Assembly: GCF_963678635.1 (NCBI RefSeq) | Contig: NC_087063.1 | Coordinates: 74,607,617-74,671,616 of the forward strand | Source: Symsagittifera roscoffensis | Taxonomy: Eukaryota; Xenacoelomorpha; Acoela; Convolutidae | Direction: 5' to 3' | Length of the DNA: 64,000 nucleotides | Shown here: one piece after another, positions 1 to 11,200 of the stretch | Layout: each line of letters begins with the position of its first letter | How positions within the stretch are numbered: position 1 is the first letter of the stretch | Program-made: the position numbers and the translations under genes | The notes under the pieces: generated by a model | The model's database searches: none | Told to the model about the DNA's origin: nothing | The model's input: the letters and a program-made list of their open reading frames with translations, nothing else

Positions 1-179
1 GTGGAAGTGGCAAAATCATGGCCTTGTTCTACCGGAGTAGATTCACTCGCCAGCCTTCTGCCTCTCCCTTCCAGTCCATTTACTCCCTGGTTGTCGTTCA
101 TGGTATGGTCCGTATTGACCTCCACTTCTAACAGTTCTCTTCGCTCTTCTGAGGTCTTTTGACTTCTCGTTTCAACCAT
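1..179 (-). CDS. Possible gag-like N-terminus, cut by the window edge
   Basis: A minus-strand frame starts with ATG at 177-179 and stays open to base 1, about 59 codons. The product begins MVETRSQKTSEERREL and is very hydrophilic, rich in Glu, Arg, Asn and Gly, with no membrane segment. A short charged start of the type MVETRS is common in gag proteins of LTR retrotransposons, so this may be the first part of such an element running off the left edge. That is inference only: no zinc knuckle or protease is in view, and a first exon of a cellular gene is equally possible. Codon use is less AT-rich than in the flanking DNA, which favours real coding sequence. Confidence 0.35.
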   Translation of the reverse strand, partial: MVETRSQKTSEERRELLEVEVNTDHTMNDNQGVNGLEGRGRRLASESTPVEQGHDFATS

Positions 180-1065
180 TCTGCCTGAAACCGTCCCCTC
201 TTTATCGGACCGGGTTCGCTTGATCCAACCCCCCCGTTTGTTGTTGATAGATATATTGTTGTTACAGGCATTTATATCAGTCAGGATCGTTACGATCAAT
301 TTTGTAGCCCGTTTGTGAGGCTTGTACTGTAGGGTTATTTGAGCATTTAAGCACGTTAATGATAAATTGCGCTCAATCCGGAAGGGTCAGCTGATTTGCG
401 CTCAATTCGGAAGGGTCTTGGGTGAAGACCGATCCGGCAAGCAGTTCAAGGAGCAACAAGAAGGGGCTCAACGACAACAACAATCGACTGTTGGGTATCG
501 TTAACAAGTTTTGTATCCCTTTTGGTACAAAAAGTAAGATAGTAATCTGTGGGGGGCTCGACAGTGCTGCACTGTAGTGACCCTTCACCGAACTGCGAAT
601 ATCCGAGTTAAGCACCTTAATTCGGATAATAAACAAACCCGGAGGGGTATAGTATTACTAATATTATTATTTATATAGCCTATATTAATAGTCTTATATC
701 GATTTTCAGTGAAAAACAACGAAAACAGACCGGTTTTTAGGGTCAAAATAGCGATATTTTGATCCCCCCAAAGTCGCGATTTTTGAGATATCGATATTTT
801 TTGAAACGGAAAAAAGCGCTAAGTTAGTGTGTTACATCGTAACTGCACTACTGTAATAAGTAGAACCGGTTAACTTTAGTTCGGAAGCGGTTGGAACTAG
901 TTTGGTACCAAAAACCAAATTTTCCCAATTTTTGATAGTAAGAAACACTAAAAATTTAGAAAATTTTTTTGAAATTTTTGAGGTAGGACAGTAAAAATAG
1001 TTGTTCGGACAACGTCCACTAGTGAATCTACAAGTCTTAAAATCCACTACCCGAATTTTGAGACT

Positions 1066-1098
1066 TCACATTAACGCCTATTAAGGGCGTTAATGTGA
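1066..1098. repeat. 13-bp stem hairpin
   Basis: TCACATTAACGCC at 1066-1078 is perfectly complementary to GGCGTTAATGTGA at 1086-1098, with a 7-nt loop. It lies in non-coding DNA. It may be the tip of a small foldback element; no function is evident. Confidence 0.7.
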
Positions 1099-1661
1099 GC
1101 ATCCGCTCGGCGCGGAGTGCTCGTTAACGGTTCCGCCGGTCATGATGTTATGAAAGAATAACACCCAGGAGCGCCATAAAAACATACATGTAACATTCGC
1201 CCGGAAGATACATATCGACGGATAACAAAACTAAGTCTTAAGACGACTGGCTAGCGTCTAAACAGAGCTTTGCATGTTTTTCACCGTCTCTACCAAGCCA
1301 GTACTTTTCGGTGGTCTTTCTTACATCAGGCTAACAAAAACGTTACTGTTCTCCGGCTTCGACCAGAACGCTCAAATTAACTGAATTACATGCGAAATTA
1401 GTGAGCTCATGGCTGGGTCTCTGTATCCCCAGACCACGAGGTCACTCCTAAAAACAGGGCTACTACTTATCATATTACTATTGTTTTTGTTCAGTAGATA
1501 AAAATCATCATCTCCATCGAAGATGGATCAACCCTTTCCCCCAACTCCTAGCACCTCATCCTTGTCAAAACTAATCAAAATATCAGTTAAATTCAAGTCA
1601 GGACATGACAGGATGCTAAAATTCAATACAAGTTCATAAAAGTTCCCGTCCCGAGACCCTT

Positions 1662-1679
1662 CCGGATTCTTGAATCCGG
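1662..1679. repeat. 8-bp stem hairpin with 2-nt spacer
   Basis: CCGGATTC and GAATCCGG are separated by TT. It overlaps the TCCGGAAGG-type motif that recurs in the first 2 kb. Confidence 0.6.
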
Positions 1680-1759
1680 CGAATCAAGCTCCTTAACCTC
1701 AGGTTCACGCTAACTCGGAGGGCTGGCTTTTACCCTTCACCGTTGTTCGCAACGGCCTT

Positions 1760-1787
1760 GCAACTATTGTAACAGCACAATAGTTGC
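1760..1787. repeat. 11-bp stem hairpin
   Basis: GCAACTATTGT (1760-1770) pairs with ACAATAGTTGC (1777-1787) around a 6-nt loop. It is non-coding, about 470 bp upstream of the protease start codon. Confidence 0.65.
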
Positions 1788-2255
1788 AACTCGGAACGTC
1801 CTCTGCTGTTCGGTAGTTCGTTGTTGTTTTTTAGTCTCGATTTTCGTACTGTTCGTAATCGCAGATAAAGTTGTTCTGTTTCTTTCTGCTATTTTAGCCA
1901 AAATGGCCGTTTTAACATTTCTCAGAAATGTTACGTCATCACTTCGAAAATTTAAAATGTAGAATTCCAGAATCTTCTAGCCTTCACCGTTTGGCCAATC
2001 ATTCAAATAACGTCCTTATCCGTTCTAAATCGCCAATCCGGAAGGTTCACTGCTAAAATCCTGAATTCTGCAGAGACTGCATTTTGGCCATTCTGGTCGA
2101 ATGTCACAATGTAGCGTTTTTACGGCTCTATCCAACCCGCATGACGGAAGAGCCCATTTTAATTGACCTCTTGTGTTAATTTTTAGTTTTGTCAGTGTTC
2201 TGTAAAGATCCTCATCTGAATTGCTGACCTGCAGGCGATCCATTTTCCGATACAC

Positions 2256-5200
2256 ATGTTAAGCCGTATTTCGAAGGGCTTTGCAAAGTCATTTTTGTGC
2301 AGAACTAAAAAGCGAATTTGTTCCTCAAATTGGTTAATTACAGAAAGAGTAATGCCTGCTGCCCCTATCAGTTCTTCTGCGTATCAAAAAATTGTTTCGA
2401 AGTTATGCGAGGACACTATACCTATTGAAATTTATAAGTCTTCTGTGACTGGCATAAGAGTTGCAATTTGTCAGGTTCCTGGCCCAATTGTCAACGGTTA
2501 TTTCATGTTAGCAACCGAGGCTCATGATGACGACGGGCTGCCACATACACTAGAGCATTTAGTTTTTATGGGAAGCGAGGATTATCCATACAAAGGGGTG
2601 CTAGATATGTTGGCTAACAGGTGTTTTGCTCAGGGAACAAATGCGTACACAGATGTGGATCATACTGTCTACACGGTTGAGACTGCTGGTGCAGAAGGTT
2701 TTCTCAATTTTTTGCCTGTAAGTTAATATAATTTCTTAGCGTTTGATTTAATTGAATTTTCTCCTTTGTTCACTCCGCTGATTGAATAAATGTTAATGAA
2801 CGATGTGAATTTCACCTATGTAAGTCATCGACCGTTTGAGATGGTTTAGTTTGAGATCTTTTCAAAACATTAATTCAATTGATCTAATTTTTTCTCAGCT
2901 TGCGCTAACTTCATTGAAAATTATCTATAATAAAAGATTTTTAAAATTTAAATGGCTGTAATGATGATAATAGTTCTTTGCTTTGTTCAGTATCCTTGAG
3001 TGCATTAGTGTTCTTCCAAATCTCCGTTGGCTAATTATGATAAAATATCTTACCTATGCCCGTGTTTAGGTTTATATTGAACACGTTCTGTATCCGACTT
3101 TAACGGACAGTGCTTTTGCAACTGAAGTTCACCACATCACAGAAACTGGCGAAGATGGTGGCGTTGTCTACTGCGAAATGCAAGGATGTGAGAATACCGG
3201 AGAAAATAGAACATATCTAGAGCTCATGAGAGAAATATACCCAGGTAAATGTGGGTTCAAAAGCGAAACTGGAGGAATTATGAAAAATCTCAGAGAAAGC
3301 ACCACCAATGTAAAAGTTAAAAACTATCACGCTCAGTTTTATCGCCCTGATAATCTAACCTTAATTATAACTGGACAGGTTGACCCTCAAGACGTGTTTA
3401 AAACAATGTCCGCGATGGACGAGAAAATCAGAAATAAGCTAGAAAAGAATCCATTGCCAAAAATGGAAAGACCCTGGATGTCGCCGGTTCCGGAGCTTAC
3501 GAAGTCTGTGACGAAAGTAGTTCCTTTTGGAAACGACACAGAAGATAAAGGGATGGTTCTTATTGGCTTTAGAGGACCAAAAGCGATCGAGATTTACAAA
3601 TCACTCTGCTTCAATTTAGTGCTGGATTATTTCTCTGATACTAGTGTAGCACCTCTTAGACAAGCTTTCGTTGAGAATGAAAACCCATTTTGCTCGAATG
3701 TGAAATGGTCAATGATGGAGGCAACAGAAAGCACAATTTTCTTCAAGTTTGCAAACGTCGAATCAAAAAACTTGGACAAGATTCGACCAAAATTCTTTGA
3801 AGTAATCAAGGCTGAACTAGACAAGGTAACGTGACAACTGTTTAAATGACTCGGAAATTCACTTTTATTCGGACTTAATTTAAGAAATTTATTTTTGCCT
3901 GCCTAATTCGGTACGTTTGACATGATCATGGATATCAAATATTTCAGTATGTTCATTTTCGCGACGAGTTCCTTGGTATAAGACCAAATGTGCCTTTTTG
4001 GTCATGAAATTTAATCTTCTCAAATCGTGCATTCTATTAAATTTGTTGATTGCAGGGTCTGAAGATGGAGCGCCTGAAAGCAATCATCGAGAAGAAGCGT
4101 CTAGAGACTCTGAATTCTTTGGAGGACTGTCCTCACGAAGCCACTTCAGGAGAAGTAATGGGCCACATCCTTTTTGGATTAAAAGAGCAAGAATTAGAAG
4201 ACAGACTGAATAAGACGAAACAGTTGGCAAAGGCAGCCAAGGAGTCGGAGAAGTATTGGAAAGAGTTGATGACGGAGCTGACTACTAAGCCATATGTTGA
4301 AATCATTGGTCAGTATATTTTCTCTAGATAAAGTAATCTTGTTTAATTTTGAATCAGTGACGTCCAGTTAAAAGGGTTCAGCAGCTTTTTTTATGACATC
4401 AATTTTTGAATAGAAAAACTTTTGAAACCAGTTCTTGAGTTTCAGTATCATAATCTATTTTGTTATTGAAGCATAGCCATTTTTGTACTGTTTGTGAGAG
4501 GAATGCACTCAAGAAATTTGAATCGTATCCAATCCAAGAAGTGTTGTTCACATCTGTAATCTGCTTTAAGGGAAACCTAGTCTCAAAGAGAAAGCTAAAC
4601 TAGCTAAGGAAGTTGAAGACTTAGTGGCGAAACGCAAGGCGGAATTAGGCGAGAGTGGTCTGGCTCAAATGGAAAAGGATCTGGAAGACGCAGTTGACCA
4701 GAATGAGATCGAAGCTCCAGATGAGATGTTGTCCAAGATCCCGATTCCAGATGTCGAGAAGATACATTTCCACAACTTGACTGCATCTAGTAATTACAGG
4801 TTAAGTTGCAATCTATGCTGATAAGTTTCACAGATTGTCATTCTAAACACTTCTTTCTATACTCGGATATTTGTGAAGAAAAACTTACAATTGTGTCTTC
4901 TTGAACGCTATTTTAAGCGCTTTTTGTCTTTTGTCATTTTTGTCAATTTTGATGAATGGATCTCACCTTAAAATACCGATTATCAGATTTTTTGAATAAT
5001 TATTTATCATGCAGAGGAAGTATTTTGTAACTTGAGGTAAATATTTAACTAAGTTATGAACTAATCGACTTTTTTTTCATTGCAGGAAAACGGACGAGGC
5101 TACCAAAGTGGATCTGAAGCTGTTTCCCTTCATAACTGAGCTGGATGATATCCAGGAGACGCAGTTCATAGCCTGGACTATGCTGTTTGATACCAGTGGG

Positions 5201-8200
5201 ATTGGAGACGAGTTGAAGCCCTACCTGATGTTGTGGACTGAATTGATAGGCGAGACGGCAGTCAAGGTCACACCATTTTGAATAGTTACCGATATAAATT
5301 ATTCAAATGGACGATGACAAGGTGTCCTTTAATTGGCCCCTTCGTCAAAACACCAAAAGAAAAACAGTTTTTTTCCAAATGGCTGCGTAGCAAAAGTTAG
5401 ATATTTCATATAATAGAAAAGTCATGAACAAATCAGAATCGAGGCAAGAAAACAATTTGCAATCGGGTTCTAGAATTTTTTCCGTAAACAACTTTGTCCA
5501 CAGGTCTCCTTCCAAAATCCTCTTTGCAAATCCTCTTTTCTTCGTCCTCTTTGATAATTCTACTCCTCTCGGTTGCAAATATTAAAAATGGTTGATTTTG
5601 TTACTTTAAATATCGGTGTGTTTCAAAATTTGCTTTTTATGTTGGCTGTGATTTTTCCAACTCGATTTGTTTTAAATTTATCTTTTTTTCGTCTTTTCTC
5701 GGCTTAATGGGCTCGGGCCTCTTTTATATCGGCTTAGTGGCCTAAATTTGATGGGTTTCAAGAGAAAAATAGTTTTTTGTTCACCTCCGGATCGCACAAA
5801 ATGCTGAAAATCTTAATTGAAATTATAGTTTTTCATGGTAAGTTTTTTTGGCTTTTTTGTTTTTTTTTTCAGCTTGATAAGTTTCGGCCTATTTTATATC
5901 GGTTTAACGGCTGCATATTGTGCCTTTAGATGGGCGAAAATTTTTTGTGCGTGCGTGCCTGTGTTTTGAGGGCGAGGGGACTTAATATTTTTTAGTAGTC
6001 TTAAATTTTTTCCGGCTCTGTTTTTTTTTATTTTCCTTCTTTTTCGGCCATTGGTTTTGGCTTATATTATATCGGCATAGTGGCCGCACCGCATATTGTT
6101 TCATTTGACGCGTCAATAAAGTTTTTTTTGTGCGTGTGTTTATTTGTTTGTTTATTTGAGAGTGTAGGCCACTTGATATTGTTTTGAAAACTTTTTTTTG
6201 GCCTAAAGGGTTGTTGCTAAGGTATTTCCGGCTTTGTTACCGCGTGATAACTTTTCTTCCGATGCTTGTTTCACAGCCTATTGTCTTGGCTCGTTGTTGC
6301 TTCAAGTCATGCCTTATCGATAGATCTAGTTCGAAATTCTCGAATTTTTTTCTACTTAGCGGCTTTCGTGCTTTGTATCGCAAGTGGTGCGAAGCTCAGC
6401 TTCGCCTCTGTGTAAAATGAATCACTTGCAAATTGTGATTTTAGGATGAGAAAGGAACTGTTATCAAATACGAAGACGTAGTTGCCGGACTAGAGCGAGA
6501 TCTCCTGGAGTCCTCCTGTCAGTTAGGAGCAGTAAACGGCGCCACATTCTCAGCTGGCTCCTTTCCCGAGATGTTGTCTCTTTCTATGAAAGTAGACCGA
6601 GATAGCAAGTTGCAGAAGTACAGTGATGGAGTTTCGTGGCTTAGTCGACTCCTGTTTAGGTTGGTGTTTGGATTCGGAAGCAAGAGCTTCCTAATTTTTT
6701 AACTGTGGATTGAAATAATACTTAGAATAAAAAAATGAAAAGATGTTTTGGTCAGATTTTTGGGCATGTAATTACACAACAGTAACTATTATTAATTGAA
6801 AATAATTCCATCGCTTTTTACCAGAATTAAATCTTTCACTGGAACTGATAATCATGTTCTGAATAGCACATGTAATACCAGAAAGATAAACAGTATTTCA
6901 AATGAGTATTTCCAAGTGATAAACAGTGACTCAACGTGCAAGAATAATTAGGTTCTAAATGAAAAAGTGGAGAAAACAGGATTCGCACCCAGAACTTTGA
7001 CTTCAAATGTCCTTATTGTTTTAGACAGAATTTCGAGGCTGATAGAGTGAAAAGTATAATACAGAAGGTGCTGAATACAGTTGATGGTAAAAAGCGAAAC
7101 GGAAGAACAGTCTGTTCTGCAACTCATATGAAGCTAATAATGACAACGAATAGTAACCCATATCATGCATCGGTGCTGAACCAGGAGAAGATTCTCAAGT
7201 CTTGTTTGAAGATAATTGACAAGGAGCCCGCTAAGCTATTAGGGTGAGCAACAAGTTTTTTGTCATTATTGAAATTATTCAAGGTGAAAAAAAAACAGAA
7301 GTACCGTGTTGTAGTTTCTTAATAGGCTACTTGGGTAACCAAGTTTTGTTAACATCCATTTAAACGAGAGCGAAAGCTCAAATCATTAAATAACAAAAGT
7401 TTTTACTAATTGTATAACTAATCTGAAAATGGAACTGTAATCATAAATTTTGATTGAATCAAACAAATTCGAATATTTGATTGAAGAAACTGACAATTAT
7501 GACCAATATTCTCAAATAGAAAACTGCCGTTTTTGTTCAAGTTGGCGCTCAACTTTGTTCATGCTCTAGATATTTGTTCAAAATCACCGAGTATGTCACT
7601 CAACTGAACAGAATGAGACTGCATCTGACCACTGCAGTGCAGAAGTTTCCCTCTCCGGACAGAGTGACCACTCCCTGGAAGGAGGTGTTCCTCAAATCAT
7701 GGACTGAGACCAGACCATCCGGGTCAGGAGATATCAGAAGCGACTACGGCGCATTCAAGGTCAAATATTGCTGCAAATTAGATGAAATCGCTACTGCATT
7801 TATGTTAATATCATTTTTTGCAAATTAGATGAAATCGCTGCAATTTAGATGAAATCGCTACTGCATTTATGTTAATATCATTTTTCGCAAATTAGATGAA
7901 ATCGCTGCAATTTAGATGAAATCGCTACTGCATTTGTGTTAATATCATTTTTTGCAAATTAGATGAAATCGCTGCAATTAGATGAAATCGCTACTGCATC
8001 TATGTTAATATCATTGTGTTATAAAGAAAGGATGACTTCGCAGATCCTAAAAGGAGCCTCTCTTTTTGGGTTCCTCTTGTTGATGTTTAGCCGCTTCTCT
8101 TAAAGAAATATACAGACACTTAGTGGTATTCTTTACTAAAACAAAAACAAAAGTGATCAGCAAAAAACTGGCGGTTGATTAAGTGATACAAGCGACTTGA

Positions 8201-11200
8201 AATTGAACCTCAGCAAAAGCAAGAAGTGCCTGTTCGTTGCCCTGCCCAAGAAAAAAAATCGAGTTAAACAAACAATTTTCAAAAAAAAGTTTTTTTTTAG
8301 TTAATGGTTACTGAATTAAATGAAAAATTACATGAATGATAGTTAATAATAGCTGAAACAATGTGAAAACTAGTGGAATTGAACTGGGAGACCAGTGTTG
8401 CATCAAATTTTGTTTAAATTTAGCTTGGAATCAGAATAACAACTGAAAGAGTATGTTTTTGCTCTTTCACACATGTTCTTTCACGACAAGGCATGAATAA
8501 AAAATGAAATATTAGAACGCATGAATGAAAACAGAAATCATTTGAATAGTTTCGCGCACTTTTCCGGTCTCTTTCACAATTTTCCTTTTATCTTTCCCTT
8601 AGAAAGCAAAAACATACTCTTCAACAGTTAGAACATAGTTGAAGATGGCCTCGGGCACTTCGTGCCCTCAGGCCGGGCTCTTTTTCCCTCGGGCATTTTT
8701 CAACTATGTTCTAACTACTAAAAATTGCTTTGATATGATACAACTTTTGACTTCCTACGAGCTTTCTGTGATAAAACTTAAAAGCTTTCGTCTTCCCTCG
8801 GATAAAAACAACTTTTTTTCTTACCTCGGATAAAAACAACTTTCTTCTTCCCTCGGATAAAAACAACTTTCTTTTTCCCTCGGATAAAAACAACTTTCTT
8901 TTTCCCTCGGATAAAAACAACTTTCTTCTTCACTCGGATAAAAACAACTTTCTTTTTCCCTCGGATAAAAACACCCTAAGCCATAATTGCTTCCCACTTC
9001 GGGAAGTGGTTGGAACAACAGTTAGTAGTTATCAGTTTCTGGTTATTGTTAAGCAGGCATATTAAGATTTGGATTAGTTAAGAATAGTTTGTTGAGACTA
9101 GTTATTTGGAGTTTTTTATTTGTAGGTAGTGAGGAGTAAGCAGCTGATGAAGAAGATGGAAGATATAAAAGTGAAGTCGGCCATTGTGGCCGTAGGTGCT
9201 GTGGAGTCCAGCTACTTAGTCCAGAGTCACTTTGTCAACATCGATAGCTACGAACACGAGGACATAGCGCCAGTCATGGTCAGTCAGTAGCGTATAGTTA
9301 ACGGGAAATTATCGGCATTGTCGGTGACCTTAAGCATCTTGATTGGTTTAAAATTAATTGATTTGTGACTTTAATTATAAGAAAACGACGGTGATTATGT
9401 GCTCAGCGCTTCCCGTGTCCTGAGCGTTATCTTCGTGATAATTGGGTGTGAACTTTAATCTGGGATCGTTCCCTGTGGTTTTTCTGTTAGTTTATTAATA
9501 ATAAAAAGAATAACCTGACAAGCAACTGCATTGTCTTCAGGTGTTGATTGAGTACCTGACTGGACTTGAGGGTCCCATGTGGCGTCTGATCAGAGGACTA
9601 GGCTACAGCTATGGGTACAGTGTGCATCTCAGTGTGGAGACAGGGAGTCTCAATCTGCACCTCATGAAGAGCACCAATCTGCCTAAGGCATACGAGAAGG
9701 CCATAGAAATCATACAAGGTCAGGATGAGTTTACCACAAAAGTCAAAAGTTAATTGATTATAACAAATAAATTTATTAGAAATGAACACGGATCAAGCTA
9801 CTATCCTCCCCCAAAAGGTCTCACTTCTATAGGTCATGATAATAGTTTTTTTCAGCAAAAGGCTTAAAATTTGTTTACGCTTAAACTTGATTTTTCGCGG
9901 TTCGAATTTTGGGTGATATGTTACAATAGGTGGTAATTCTGAGCGTAGTGCATCTATTAATTTTGAGAACTATAATGCATAATATAGTCATTTCATTGTC
10001 AATCAATTGTACTACTACTAAGATAGTTTTTGAAAATACATTACCCTGCCAGATGAAATGCTATTCAAAAATTCAAATTTTACACATCTTTCGCCAAAAA
10101 TTTGGCTGTTAAAACAAATTATAAATAATGTGCGAATTATAACAAAAAGCGATCCAGCTATTCAAATTGAACCTACCACCTATTGTAATATATCACCGAA
10201 TTTTGATTTATTTCAAGTTCTGTTTTTGATTCATTTTAAAATTCTGTTTTTGTATCTTATTAAAAAGATGACAAACTCGACTATCGAACTGCAAGTGTTA
10301 AATTCACGAAAAACATGAATAAATTATAGTTTCCGGAAATGGACTTTAATTTTCTGAATTTTGAGCGCAATTAAAATAAAACATTTGATTCGGCTTACTC
10401 TAATTGGGATAACTTTAACGTACAGTGTCAATCATAAAATTCTTGAAATTCAAAGAGCTTTAATGTGATATAATTTTTGTTCGAAAGTCGAAAAATATAC
10501 AAAATGTTTTATTAAAATTTTTCTGCGCAAAAATCAAAGAATCTTTGCAAAAGCTGGAAAGACCCTTGCTTCGCGTAATATGAGGGCTCTACAATGATTT
10601 CAAATTTCAGAAGTTCTAATCTAATTATGGTTGAGATTTTGCTTTAAATAATTACTCGTGTGGCATCACCTTTATTCGTTACTTATGCGTTATGTAATAA
10701 GTCGCAAACAAAAGTGCTCACGTGGTAGGGCTTTTTAAAGATTGTTCAGGCTGAAATTTATCTTTTTCGCGGGTTGGCGGCAGTCTGGAAGTAGCAAATA
10801 AGCCCGGGACGGCAAAGATCCTGATTTCGAATCTGACTAAGACATGTTTTTGCCAACGGGAAATAATCAGTTTCAAAAAAATTTTCGGCTTATTTTTTGT
10901 CTGCTTATGTTTTGTCGGCTTAGTTCCACATCCTAGATTTTTTGCTTTGTATAGTTTTCATTGTATTTGTTTTTTATGTTTTTCATTTATTACTGCAGTT
11001 TGTAATTCTAATAGCCTTGACTTCGAATGTTTTCCTTTTTTTTATTGTATTTTCGCTCAAAATTTTTTTCGGCTACATGATTTCGGCTTTATTTTATTGG
11101 CATACTAAACACAGTTACAGTCGCTTCTCTTTTACTAGAAATTCTGCGGTAAAGTGATGAATTTGTTAATGAAGCGTCCTAGTTTCTGGCGGAGTCTAGT

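Larger units (their letters stand above)
180..2255. other. Non-coding stretch upstream of the metalloprotease gene
   Basis: No convincing gene is visible. Short open frames on both strands have no recognisable motif. The segment holds a direct repeat (a ttgcgctcaatccggaaggg-type sequence at about 367-388 and 396-418; related TCCGGAAGG motifs occur near 1660 in inverted orientation and near 2037) and three strong hairpins listed separately. If the frame at 1-179 is gag, part of this stretch could be its LTR and leader, but I found no convincing LTR termini. Confidence 0.5.

Noticed and set aside
2025-2255. 76-codon minus-strand frame divergent from the protease start
   Set aside because: No motif and no supporting splice or codon signal.
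8711-9018. Minus-strand frames with FLSEGKRKL / CFYPREKES repeats, as a repeat protein
   Set aside because: They are by-products of a 27-bp (multiple of three) tandem array. Several frames are open at once, and the array lies in an intron of the plus-strand protease.
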